Source: Plectrocnemia conspersa (Eukaryota > Arthropoda > Insecta > Trichoptera > Polycentropodidae). From it: a stretch of 64,000 bases of DNA. Of the stretch, positions 34,127 to 46,080 are shown piece by piece. The DNA lies in NCBI GenBank assembly GCA_009617715.1, contig VTFK01000004.1, positions 124,001-188,000 on the forward strand, in the 5' to 3' direction. Positions within the stretch are counted from its first letter, which is position 1. Each line of letters starts with the position of its first letter. A program made the translations under genes and the position numbers. The notes below the pieces were generated by a model that was not told the origin of the DNA, did no database searches, and saw only the letters and a program-made list of their open reading frames with translations.

Positions 34127-34964
34127 TTAAACGGAGACTTTGAAACCTACCATGCGAATAATCATTTTAAACATTTTAAGTATATATAGAAGTTATATAT
34201 TTAATTTAATAAAATGTAGTTTTCCTTTATAAATAAGTAAATTAAATGTGTCAGTATTTTAAATTAAAATGTGAGCCTTTTTCATCTTTCGGGGACCGTA
34301 ACTCTAATTTAATACAATAAATGTGTTCATATAAAATTTGACTAAATTTTAGTATCACTTCGCACTCGCAATTAATTAAATTAGTAAATCTACATATTTT
34401 TTTTTTTAATAAATGGTTATTAAAAACAGAAAAATAGAACGATGTATGTATATTCAATATAAAAAATATATTTAAATGATAGGAGCGTTGGTTTATTACA
34501 TTTTAACCATCTACGTAAGGTAAATTTTGTTAACTTGTAATTTATGTATGATTATTATTTAAATAATTTAATAATCATTATATAATAAAAATAAATATAT
34601 TTCTTTTATAATACATGAAATAAATAATATTTTTGCAAAATTAACTTTAGAAGTTTAAATATAACTAGTATTATAATTATTTTAATTCAAAAATATCAAA
34701 TATTTTTTTTTACATAATTGTATTTTATTTTTTTTAAATTGGAATACGTTTTTTTATTTAAATTTATTTTTTATAATTAATGGGAATTTATTTGATATTA
34801 ATTTAATAAATGAACTGATATTTAAATAAATATATTATTATACAACCCAATATATAGAGATATTGAAATATTTTAAATACGTTTTATTTATTTATTTTAA
34901 TAATAACGTATAATATCATTAATTTTATGATATGATTTTAAACATTATCGAAAAACTTGTGTTC

Positions 34965-35125
34965 GAATCCCATATGAACATTTTATATTTTATTGTATCT
35001 GAACCGGAATTAATGATTAATACATATCTATAACTCCGATCGATAATCGCAGATTGGGTTTTCCTAGATTTTCCATATCACGGATGAATATTGTGTTGAT
35101 TAATTAAAACTTAACTTGTATATAT
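34965..35125 (+). repeat. Family D dispersed repeat, partial copy
   Basis: It contains GATCGATAATCGCAGATTGG, TTTTCCTAGATTTTCC and GAATATTGTGTTGATTAATT, matching the cores at 6290-6340 and 49640-49690. Confidence 0.55.
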
Positions 35126-35142
35126 TAGATATGAACCACTAC

Positions 35143-35203
35143 AGGTTATGAAGAATATCAAAAATGTATAAATAGAATACATTTTTGATATTCTCCATAA
35201 CCT
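35143..35203. repeat. Long near-perfect hairpin
   Basis: Two 27-base arms (35143-35169 and 35177-35203) are reverse complements with a single mismatch around a 7-base loop. The left arm begins AGGTTATGAAGAATATC. The fold would be a precursor-like hairpin of about 60 bases. It could be a MITE relic or a source of small RNA; no promoter was identified. Confidence 0.85.
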
Positions 35204-36405
35204 ATTTTTATGTATCAAAATCAGTTTTATATTGAAATGAATTTAATTTAAATAATAAATATTCTAAAATATAGGGCTCGAAATGATATAAAAGCAAACC
35301 GAATCGCAGCTTCTGTTTTTTGTATAATTCGCTAAAATTTATTAAAGGTATTGCTCCTATTCGTGGAATATTTAAAAAAGCTATAAATAATATTCAATAA
35401 GTACTAGAAACATTTTGTATATTTAAGAAAATATTGAGCGTTCCGCTTCATTAAGTTTTCCATTTCAAGCTCTGCCAAAATGATACTCAGTTTCCGATTT
35501 TTTCAGCTTCTTTCAATTTTTCTGTTAATTGGGAAATCTATTTTTGTTATTTCCGTCACATATAATCGCTACGCTTTCGTCAAATAATAATATGAAAAAT
35601 CCGTTCGGCTGTCAATGGAAAATCGATTTTTTTTTTTGCTATTGTATGAATGATCGATGGCTATAGTTTATCATATTTACGACTTGGTATGACACGTAAA
35701 TATATTATTTCGTGGGATTTGAATTTTATATTATTTTTTATCATATTAAATGCGAAAAATTCACAACAAAAAAAAACATTTATTTTATTATTTATTTTAA
35801 ATATTTTAATTTTTTTTAATTAAAATATTTTTTTAAACTAGTTTAACTCAAATATAAATAAAAAATGGAGTGCATGTATTATATATTTATTTTAATAGTG
35901 AATATAATACTGTTTTTTGTATTTTAAAAGTCAAAGCATAAGTGAAGTTAATGCATTTTCAAAAATATTTTCCAAACATATTCAACCATGTTTTAAAGCA
36001 AGAGCTTATTTTATATTATGTTATAAAAAATAATGACATTTGAAATCACTATAATTTGTATGCATATATATGTATGTATATATCGATCGTTGAGATAAGA
36101 ATGTGCTATTTTTATACAAATAAAAAATACTATAAATACAAAATATATTGTTATATATAATTTTAAATAAATTTGATAAAATTTGACGAGATGTTGAATA
36201 ATAAAATTTAAAGTAATAAATAAAAATAGTAATTTTAAAATATTTTTTTCATGGAAGTTGATTTATCATATCATTTTGGCAAATATTTTGCTGTATTATA
36301 GTGATGTTAATACAATATTATTAATTTCTTAACAATTGAATTTTCAAAATTTTTGCCACTTTGTTATCTACTTTTTCTTTTATGAATTTTGTTTGTTTTT
36401 CAAAG

Positions 36406-36712
36406 GTGACCAGATGTCCTCTTCAAAAGTGTTGTCTTCCTTTGTCCTCTTTTTGACCTTCTTGAAAAAAAATGTTCGAGTTGACCTTTTTATTAACTCT
36501 CGCAGCATCCCTAAATGAACAAAAATTTCCGAAATGATCTTTTTTTAACTTCCGTAGTAGTCCTCCTTTATCCTCCACGAACAACGATTTCCGTGATGAG
36601 CTTTTTTTAGGTCCCATAACAATTTGTCAGTCTTTGTCCTCGAATAAAATTTTCTATGACGTCTTTTTTTATTTTTATTGTCCTCTTATGATATTTTCAA
36701 AATCTGGTCAAC
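36406..36712. mobile_element. MITE with imperfect inverted ends and internal repeats
   Basis: The left end GTGACCAGATGTCCTC and the right end, reversed, GTTGACCAGATTTTG share TGACCAGAT. Inside, a module of about 70-80 bases with GTCCTC or TCCTCC, then GAA..AA..TTTC..TGA, then CTTTTTTTA, is repeated three to four times (roughly 36460-36660). No transposase is encoded. Target duplications are not clear. Frames here are products of the repeat. Confidence 0.55.
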
Positions 36713-39593
36713 TTAGTTTATTGAATATCTCTGAAATGTTATTAAACTAATTGGGATGCAATAGTATTCGTTATATTGTTACGAAAGATAACTCAAACAG
36801 TATTAATTAATTTGGATTATATGATTGTTCGGATTACCCTTTGCGAAAATTCAAGAACAAACAAGCCATAATTCGAACTTTGACCCCGACAATGCCTATA
36901 CACTTCGCGTCTCATCAGACATTAAGCCGTGAAATATTTTCCGCCGTATATTAGCATAATGCCTGAATAAAAATACTGTCGCGTCGATAAAAGATATAGA
37001 ATAATAAAAAGAACCGCACATTTACCGCCCTCGGAGTCGTTTCTCCCATTGCGAAAACACTTCGTCAAAGATCGGCCGCGCAGATATGCGTTTATTTTCT
37101 TCAATATACACGCACTTTAATAACGTATGTTGGGAAAACTGGAGTTAAAAATATTTCGCGCGCACTTGGAATAGATCGGCGCGACGCTGTGTGATATTGC
37201 GCGAAAAATTCCTGGACCCTGGAATTCCGCTCGCGGATTCGCTATCGGGCTAATTTTCACAGGGGCGAGAGAATAATGGCACTAACGGCGACACCGCGAT
37301 GAAATTCTATTAACATTGTGGCAAAGATTCGGCTAGCTGAAATTTCATGGGTATTCAGTTGATAAATTAATAAATTTGTAACAAACTTAAAAAAACGTTT
37401 GTTAGGGAAATTATTTTAAGATGTATGTGCATTTAAATAAATACTTTGTTCCATAAAACGAATTATTTGTGCAGTACAATAACAAAAAAATTACAATTAA
37501 ATTAATATATTTATGTTCAATAAAAAATATTAGATTGAGCAACATTTTATTTGTAGTGTGCACTAAAGCGAATGATTTGTGCATTAAAATATTTATACTA
37601 TTGAAAGTATAACTTCACTGTAACAGTTGCGAAACATCCAATTGCTGTTCAAACCCAAACCTAACGCAATGAAAGTTCTGAAACTAATTAAGAAATATTA
37701 ATATATTTTTATATGTTGCATAGAAAAAAAATAGTGTACATTACAAAAAAATATATTGCTCAATTCATTGTTTTTCATTAAAAATAGTTTTTTAATGCTC
37801 ATTTTATAATATTGTAATGCACAAATAATTTGTTTTAGTGCACACTATAAATACGATATTGTTCAATGTATTTTTTTTATTAAATAAAGACACATATTAA
37901 TATTAAAAAATGAGCAATAATAACTAATAAGATGCTTATTGGACATTAAAAAATATTTTAGTTCGGTTCCAAATTATCTTTGGGACCGTTGAGCTCCTCC
38001 CTTTCCCTATTGATATTTAAACCACACCGCTACCATACTTCTTCACTTTCATACAGAACTTGTGTATGTGTTTATTTATATATTACACAAATGTTAATGG
38101 GTAAGATTAATTAAAGTCTAGAGATAGATATTTCATGTATACTCACAATTATTTTTTGATATTACTGTCTTAATATCATAAATTAATTACTTTTATTATT
38201 ATTATTATCATTAATTAATACAATATTTACGCCAAGAGCTGTCAATTAGAACTTCTTTAACAAAGTACACACTCTCCTGAATTAAACCCGATACATAATT
38301 AATTCTATCGGAATCAATAAATTTTACATAGCAGGAGATAAACCCGCCATTTGGCGCATAATTGCGGCCTCCACTAGTAAAGTATGACCTCAGCCACACA
38401 CAACACATTAGGCGCAATCGGCATGGCCTAACTGAGACCTTGAACCCATCAAATTTCAATTAATCGAATCTCCACCACACCGCAACGTTAATGTTGCGGT
38501 TTTACAGGCAGTGCCGATGTTGTACCATACTGCAAAATCGCGAGCGAAATCCAATAATCCGGTAATATTTCGTATATTACCACAAATTCATTAGAAATCT
38601 AATCAATATATCATTAGCCCTTATTACAAATAAGGAAATATCTATAATTAATAATTATATGAAGTTTAAAGTTAATTAAACACGGTATCGCATCGGACTT
38701 GAATTCTTCAGAAATCAACAATAATGGATAAATATCAGTATACAAGCAGGGACGGCTAAACTTTTAGGTCCCGCGTGCGACTCGTTACAGAAATTAGTGA
38801 CGGAGGTTTACCAGTGGCGAAACTTCAAATTTTGCCCCGTCCCCAAATTATAAAACAAACTAAACTAATTTTCAGGAAAGTTTTATTGTATGTAAATTAT
38901 ATTATTGAAAACAACAAGAAAACAATGTCTATTTTTTTTAGATATTTATTTACAATTTCTTACAAAGGTCGAGATAAAATTATCCACACTATGAAGTCTA
39001 TTATACGTCAATAAGATAAGAACAAGTACGTCGACGACAAAGGATATTGTACAAAAGCGTATACGTAGTCGCAAATAAAAGCAGTTATTTCTTACTCGTG
39101 CAGAAATACGTAAATAAATAAATAAATAATTTTAATAATAAAAAAAAAATATATAATTATATTTTATATATCAAAGTAATAAAAACACAACAATAAATTC
39201 CGTGCGATTTAAAATATGTTGAGAACCATTGGTGTTGTGTGAATTACAATAGTGAATAATCTTAACTAAATAATTATTCTAAGCCACTTCCAGACGCGCA
39301 TAACTTAAAATCAAACATTCACAGGTGTATAATAATACACGTAAACAAAGGAAATATATTTAATTATAATAATAAATAATAATAAAAATAAAATTTTGAA
39401 TTTTGAATTTGATTGAGTTTCGAGCCGCCGGTAATGCGTTCTGTTGTTTCGACCAATGAAAAATAAGCATTTAAATATAAAACGAGATGGCCGACAGTAC
39501 CATGACAACAGTTTTAAATAATTATTATTTAATAATAAAATTTTGCTACGCGACAATAATTTTCATTAATTCTTCATTTGATTGAATATAAAT
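36713..39593. other. Mixed stretch: GC-richer island, family A fragment, otherwise AT-rich
   Basis: The island at about 36850-37330 is unique and GC-richer, with clustered CG dinucleotides and no supported exon. A family A fragment (CACTGTAACAGTTGCGAAAC, then CAAACCCAAACCTAAC) lies at 37610-37670. A small hairpin (CCGCAAC with GTTGCGG) is at 38479-38498. An AAAT microsatellite occurs near 39112. No gene is supported; the 79- to 82-codon frames near 38.2-39.0 kb have no recognisable features. Confidence 0.5.
37605..37690 (+). repeat. Family A dispersed repeat, partial copy
   Basis: TTCACTGTAACAGTTGCGAA, then CATCCAATTGCTGTTC and AAACCCAAACCTAAC match the right half of copy 2 at about 1895-1935. 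Confidence 0.6.
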
Positions 39594-39651
39594 AATCGGA
39601 TTACAAATTTAATAGTGTGTTATTATAAAAATTAAATATATATATAAATAA

Positions 39652-39798
<147 letters not shown>

Positions 39799-39867
39799 CA
39801 TAATGTGTTGAGGATTAGAAGTATACATTGATTTAACTAGATAAACAATCATAAAACAATCTTCATA

Positions 39868-39917
39868 ATGAAATCTTCAAATTTTGAATTTCCGGCGACG
39901 GGCTCCGAAGCCGAAAA
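39868..39917 (+). CDS. Candidate twin exon 1, short coding segment with donor
   Basis: ATG opens MKSSNFEFPATGSEAE followed by two bases of the next codon and a consensus donor AA|GTGAGT. Read through, the next codon is a stop, so the frame needs splicing (phase 2 end). Its G+C is far above the AT-rich flanks. The twin at 40061-40110 keeps the frame, length and donor exactly. Two changes between them are silent and three alter residues (Glu/Val, Ala/Ser, Thr/Pro). The frame is also open upstream to a TAG at 39838, so the ATG may be internal, but no polypyrimidine tract precedes it, which favours a first exon. Product unknown; alternative first exons of one gene are a natural reading. Confidence 0.4.
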
Positions 39918-40060
39918 GTGAGTTTTTCCTTTTATAAATAATCGAATCGCAAATTAACTAGGTGTGTTATAACTATAAAATTAAATATATACATAATGTG
40001 TTTAGGATAAGAAGAATACATTGATTAAATTAGATAAAAAATCATAAAACAATCTTCGTA

Positions 40061-40110
40061 ATGAAATCTTCAAATTTTGTATTCCCGTCGCCGGGCTCCG
40101 AGGCCGAAAA
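40061..40110 (+). CDS. Candidate twin exon 2, short coding segment with donor
   Basis: This encodes MKSSNFVFPSPGSEAE plus two bases before the same AA|GTGAGT donor, 193 bases after its twin. The sequence after the donor (TTTTTCCTTTTATA) is also identical between the copies. Preservation of start, length, frame and donor while upstream DNA has diverged and gained a (TA)n tract suggests selection on the segment, but a recent duplication with chance differences is possible. No partner exon was found. Confidence 0.4.
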
Positions 40111-40130
40111 GTGAGTTTTTCCTTTTATAT

Positions 40131-43100
40131 TACATAAACATTATCGTTGCTTCTGATTTAATGCACACATACGTTAGATTTTAGGAATTTAAAGTAAACC
40201 AGGTACATTTTAAACGTGTACGTGTAATATATCCTTAGTATGTATGAGGATTGAAAGTTAATGTCGATCAAATCGGCGCTGTCGCAGTGGGAACGCTATA
40301 TATATCAGCCAACGGACAGCTTATAAATGTGTAGTTTTTTAAATGTTATCTAATAAACGACATTTTACAATAATTATGAATATGTGATTGCATACCTGGA
40401 ATAATCGATAGACAAAACATCTAAGAGTGGGTTATTTTTAATTCCGATGTGACAAAATATGTATACGTCATGGCTTTATTCAATTTTTGTTCTGTGCCAT
40501 CATTCCTCTTTCGGAATAACCAAATTCAATATAGTGTTACATCAAACTTATGTAGTATATTATTTATAAAAAAAATAATACTTGCTGACAGTGACTTGAA
40601 CATGAAAAGATTCACTCTTTGTTTATATATACCAATTCTACGTTGTAGCCATATATGTCATCAAATTATTCCATCATTGCTTCTGAAAATTAACTATAAA
40701 CGATACTTTATAGTTGGTAAAATGTAACTTTTTGTTTACACTAATACGAGATTTTTCATTATTACTAGCATTGTAATATGTTTAATTAACTTTGGTATGT
40801 ATACCTTTAATTGCCCAATCACCGCTGCTTGTCTTTTAATATTAGATCCTGGAAAGTCAATGGTAATTTTGTTAGAATAACCGTGATATATTATTCATAT
40901 AACCAAAGACTTACTGGCACATTCATAATTTATAGTTTTGATTATATTCTCTATAATTCCAAATGCTACATCGCTTTGAATCAATTCAATTGACACTTTG
41001 TAAGAAAAACGCCGTGATTATAACAAATTTCACTGCGAGCGCTTACAGAAGAACTGTCACATGTAAGCAAATTTGAAAAGGAAATCCCCGGTTTTAGGCG
41101 CGCTTTAGAACGAACTACCAAATTGATTTTAACGATTTAAATTGTAAAACACTTAAAATCATTAAATTCTAAAAAATATATTTTTCATATGTTTAGCTTA
41201 TACGGGATTCAAAATACAATATAACGTGGATTTGTATTAGCTTCTCTATACAGAAAAAAATATGTACTTAAATTTTGGCGAACGTTGGCAATTTAAAATT
41301 TTGCTTGAAAAAAACATTTTCAACAAAAAGCCTTTGCAAGGAAACTACACGAAATTGTTTAACACTAATTTAAATATTTTTAAATTATAAAGATTCAGAA
41401 TAAAATTTCAAGATTTATTAAAAATATTTTTTTAAACCCTAAAAATATTTTTTATTTTATTATGGATTTTAAATATTCTTAATTTATTATAGATTTTGAA
41501 TATGTTTAGTTTATTATTATTTTTAAATAAAGTGAAATCTTTTTGCAAAAATGTTTTCATTGTAACGAAAACTTTTCTCAGTATAACGAATTATTTTGAT
41601 TTGAATTTAAGAATGACGTTACAACTTGACTCAATATTTCTCCGATTTCAGTTCGGCCTTGACTTGACTTGTGCCAGATGTGTTCAAAAGCGACATTAAA
41701 AGTGTTTCGCTGACCCTCAAACTTTTTTACAAAACATATTCACAAATTTTATTGTGTTTCATACAGTATTCTTAAAAATGGACAAAAAACGACCTGTCAA
41801 CCTTATAAAAGATTATTTTGATGCTGTAGTAATATGGTAATCAAAAATAAAATAAAAATACATCATCTTCCTTACATTCAATATAACGAATTTTCAGTAT
41901 ACCGAAATATATTCATTGGTTCCGTGAGCTTCGCTATATTGAGATTTTACTCTACAATGCTTAATTTATGATTATCTAGCTAAGTTTTAAAACTATTCAT
42001 AAATGACATACAATATTTAGATTTATCATTAAATATCTAAATTTTAAATCTAACGTTTAATAATATAAAATGTTTTCTTCTGGAAATATTTAGTCAAGTT
42101 GTAAATGTATTGAAAATGTTATGTAGTTTTGTATAGATTAAACCATTTTGACTATCATTGAAAATCCTAAATTATAATGTCTAATTTGAACCATTAAATT
42201 TTTAAAAATCAGAACGAAGCAAAAATAATATTTAAAACCTGGGTCTGGTATTTGCACACTCGCTAGATTCGGTACCTAAAAAATTTAACTATATACTATT
42301 TACAAGGATAGAGCGAAACATTTTATTGTTACTTTCTTGGGTGTTTTTTTTTCAGGTAGTGGTCCCAACATTTGAAACGGGCACAGAGTATACCTTAAAT
42401 TAATTATATATAAATAATAGGTAAGAAGCTTAATTTAGGAATAAATAAATTAGCCCGCAGTAAGTCAATTTGAAAAAAGTTTTTGTCCGGTAAAGGTTAA
42501 AGTGGAACCGCAAATGAATGAACTTATACGATACCTTAATATTATTTTCGAATGTTACACTACCCCTACCACTAAAAGATCGTGAAATGAGTGCTTGTTA
42601 ATAAAAATAACGAATATTCCTTTTAAATCCAATTTGTAGGGTTTTTTTTATATAAGAATAATATGTTTAATTCAATTAGATATGAAATTATTAATTGCTT
42701 GTTCATCAATTGTTCATATATCTTTAGTTATTTTTGGAATATTAACTATATTTTGTATATCGGGCGATGATGTGATCTTAGCTTAAAAATGTTGAGATGT
42801 ATTAGTATGGAGCGCCCGTGACGAGTTAACTCGTCATACCCATTTAATTGCACTATTTATATGACGACTATATTCGTCATGACCATCTAAAAATAAATAT
42901 GTTAAAACCTTTCATGTGATTTTACGTATTGATTTTTATAATATCTACAATATATAAAATTTATGAGAAAATCGTTGAGATAATCTGACAAATGCTAATT
43001 ATTTACTGTGCGACAGATTTACGCCTTCAACAAAGTACTATATGCTTTGGTAACTGAATTTTTCAATTTTCGAGGTCTGTGTTATGCCCAATAAATTAAG

Positions 43101-44791
43101 GTTCAACTGTGACAGCTTGACTTACGACCATTTTTCTGGAACCACTTACCGAATTCATATTTACCTCTAGCACATTTTTTTTTTTTTCCAATCCAAACCC
43201 AGTAACGTGCGTATAATACATTGTATAAGTACCTTCGAGCTCTTTATTATATATTTAACTCTCGATCGAAATTAATTTAAACTTTTATATCAATTTTCTT
43301 TGTATGTATTTTTAACTCGGTTCTCTCCACAATAATTAATTCGAGTTACAAATTTAAATTTCCAGCGAAGAGGAACATGTGCGTGCACCTTTTTCTGTAT
43401 AAATTTTACGATCGGTGCTATTTCCCGCTCTGTAAAAATAACAGAACAAGATATACGGTTATCAATTTGGGGAAAAGTTTCGCCAATAAAAAGTACGTGG
43501 TGTATACTCGTCTTCGTGCCATATACTCCGCGCCGCTTTTTACAGCCGAGTTGCGCCATTTTTATAGATAGTGATTACTGATTTACGGCATAATACATTT
43601 TTCATAACGTTCGTTCTTCACGCACAATATTTTCCTAGATCGACCAAACACGCTATCTGTATTTAACGCAACTCTAAACCGCCATACTTAAAAGTTTAAA
43701 CGGTGTCCTTAAACCCGTCATGTGTCGGACTATAGTTAATGATCGCTGGTATCGATGGAGAGTCCCTGAGGGAGAATTTATCTTGTCTTTGGTACACCTA
43801 CGTCTCCCCGAAGACTGGGTAGATTGATCGCGTCTTTTATATCAGATTCGTGTTCGATATCCATCTATATTGTGTATCAGAAGCTTTTCTAAGTTCTTCA
43901 AATATTTTATTCTACTTTTTACGCCTTCGCTCTATAAATCGTATACCTTAACATGTGGTGCATCTTTGAGAGATTAATGTCGTAATGCTTTTTAGCCTAA
44001 CTTAAAATTGTAGTATAAAAATTAAATAAAAATCATCACAAAAAATCTTTTTTATAATTTTTTTTTCGAGTATTCATTAAGCCTCATAATCCACCATAAA
44101 ACGCCTCAACCGAAATTAATCGACCACCTCGCTATATTGGCCCGAATAATTAGAGCAAATTGGAAGCTTTTATATCCATCTGTTGTATTGCGAGCTGTTT
44201 AAAAGTTTCTTAAAATGTTTTCGTGTAAAGCATCCTTTGGAAATCAGTTTTGTTCATTAATGTTAAGAGTTGAGGGAGAACAAAGTCTCTTAATGCTGGA
44301 AACAATAAAAAGCTTTTCGGATAGTTGGAGTTGTGTTTCGTCGTCGTCGTACACTTTGTAGAGAACGTTTAATTAAACGTATCTGCTGGAAGAGTTCGCT
44401 TAATGGATTGAACTTGCGGGATAGTGGATCGACCCTGCGATATGTGTTGAATATCCCAAAAATTTCATCTGGACTCTGTCCAACTTGAGTGACTTTGAAA
44501 AGCTGCGTCTCGTTTTTACGACGTGTCTAGATTAGTTTCACTATTTCAATGATATTAAAATTGAATTCCACATCTTTAAAAATAAACAGCTACTGAATAC
44601 TTCACCGTTTAATTTTTATAATTCACTCAAATATTCTATGATGTACCACAATCTAAAGATAAAGATCTTTATTTTTCATCTTTTCATATAAAATATGACT
44701 ATTCACATTTAATATTACACGTAGTTTTTTCTTAAAATGTATGCTATTTTATATATCGTCACTTTTCTTTCAAAATACATAAAATATGTAT
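40131..44791. other. Mostly AT-rich non-coding stretch
   Basis: No gene is supported. A pair of palindromes typical of piggyBac-type MITEs lies at 42819-42880. A block with more G+C and clustered unique sequence runs from 43280 to 43860 and contains frames of 64 to 89 codons overlapping on both strands with no domain. The 44100-44540 part is also unique and moderately GC-richer. Confidence 0.5.
42819..42880. mobile_element. Palindrome pair, possible MITE end
   Basis: TGACGAGTTAACTCGTCA at 42819-42836 is an 18-base perfect palindrome. ATGACGACTATATTCGTCAT at 42861-42880 is an imperfect one sharing TGACGA and TCGTCA. Such paired motifs occur in piggyBac-type MITEs of insects, an association from general knowledge. 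Element ends and TTAA duplications were not located. Confidence 0.4.
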
Positions 44792-44970
44792 GAACGGAAT
44801 AGCGTAGTCCGCATGGTCTTGTCCGGTAACCCAAAAGCCACGAGTTCGAGCCACAGCAGCAGACTCAAATTTTTTATTTAAAAAAAAAAATATTTATAAA
44901 AACAGTCCGCAGCTGCAAAGTATCATCTATTATAAATTATAATACACATAATAATTCATAATTATATATA
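44792..44970 (+). mobile_element. tRNA-derived SINE, shortened copy
   Basis: The A box TAGCGTAGTCCG and a B box GAGTTCGAGCCAC are present, followed by CAGTCCGCAGCTGCAAAGTA and CACATAATAATTCATAATTA. The body matches the first two thirds of the copy at 17011. The 3' hairpin is missing. Confidence 0.8.
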
Positions 44971-45680
44971 TGCATTTGTAAAAATCTAGAATAAAATTTA
45001 CTTCAAGATAAAGATCACAATTATTGTAATTTTTGTGAATGCTTTTTATATAATACATAATTTTAATATATACATACATATATTAATTATTATATATTTT
45101 TTTTACTTATGCATATATTAAACCTTAGTTTATAAAAAAATAATTCCAAACATATAAAACATTTTGGTGGCAAAATTTAATTATCGAAAGGTAAACGATA
45201 AAATATTCGAATATAATCGTATTTATAAAGAATCAAAAAATACAGTTTGAATAATGAACACGGGCTTATACACTCGTATATTATAAAAAAAAAACAATAA
45301 AAAGTATCGAGACTATTTATTTTAATTAAAAGATGAAAATAATAATTTCGCAAAGCAAAAAAATTGTACAATTGTGGACTGTAGATAATACAGTGGTACA
45401 TAAAATAAAAAATGACTACCTGCGATGTTTTATTATAATACACAACTATATATTTTGAATTGGTCGAATATTTCTGAACATTTATATTTAAAATAATGAA
45501 TACAGATTTATACACACGTGTTAAAAATCAATAAAAAGTATCGAGACTATTTATTTTAATTTTTAAAATTATAGATAATTATATCTATAAAACTTAAAAT
45601 AAGTTTAAATTATATAGTACTTAAATAAATATATTTTTGTCTTAAAAAAAATTCTCGTTTTTTTAGAGAAAAAAGTAGAG
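44971..45680. other. AT-rich stretch with a local direct repeat
   Basis: No gene is supported. ATAATGAACACGGGCTTATA at about 45252 recurs as ATAATGAATACAGATTTATA at about 45494. Both are followed by CAATAAAAAGTATCGAGACT and ATTTATTTTAATT. The 112-codon minus-strand frame at 45177-45515 is AT-driven and includes this repeat. Confidence 0.6.
45250..45565 (+). repeat. Two-unit direct repeat, period about 240
   Basis: Units at about 45250-45330 and 45493-45565 share CAATAAAAAGTATCGAGACT exactly plus flanking blocks. The unit is short and no element ends are seen. Confidence 0.7.
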
Positions 45681-45689
45681 TTCGTTTTT

Positions 45690-46080
45690 GAGTCAAAAAT
45701 TATTTTACAGTGTAATGTTGTATTCCCCGTGCTGTCTATTTTTATATTTATATAAAACCTCTCTCTTTCATCTTCTCTCTTTCAGCATCGTTAACCATTC
45801 ACCGCGTACTTTTGTTGCACGTTTTTTACGCACATTGCGACGAAGTCGTCCCGCGAATCAAAAGGCTTTTCGGCTCCTGCTCTCCCCGGATTATAAATTG
45901 GCCCGGAGCGCCCTCCCCCGCTCACCTGGCCATTGTTCTCGAATTGCGACACCCCGCAAACCGGAATAATCTGTTTGACTAATTTAATCTCCGACCCTCC
46001 CGGCAGATTAGCGCCGCCCCCGGCCATAACGCAAACATTAGGCCCGATTTTGTTACCGATGTAGAACGACGTGAGTATTG
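45690..46080. other. Unique GC-richer island around a candidate exon
   Basis: G+C rises strongly from about 45800 and falls again after 46080. There is a C/T-rich tract at about 45988-46004 followed by CAG and, 64 bases on, a GTGAGT donor. A 93-codon frame (45688-45969, +) begins in AT-rich DNA and is probably incidental. Confidence 0.45.
46007..46070 (+). CDS. Candidate small internal exon, product unknown
   Basis: The acceptor context is CTCCGACCCTCCCGGCAG and the donor is CGAC|GTGAGT, both good matches to consensus. Of the three frames only phase 0 is open, and it reads ISAAPGHNANIRPDFVTD, then VER and one extra base (phase 1 end). The other two frames contain stops. The peptide has the mixed composition of a real protein. 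I do not recognise it. The 64-base size is within the normal range for small exons. A chance match inside a conserved non-coding island is the main alternative. Its phase does not join the exon at 32842-33226 directly. Confidence 0.3.

Larger units (their letters stand above)
34127..36404. other. AT-rich stretch with a family D copy and a long hairpin
   Basis: No gene is supported. Family D sequence lies at about 34965-35125 and a strong hairpin at 35143-35203, both listed separately. The rest is low-complexity AT-rich DNA. Confidence 0.55.

Noticed and set aside
45177..45515. 112-codon minus-strand frame
   Set aside because: It is AT-driven and overlaps a local direct repeat.
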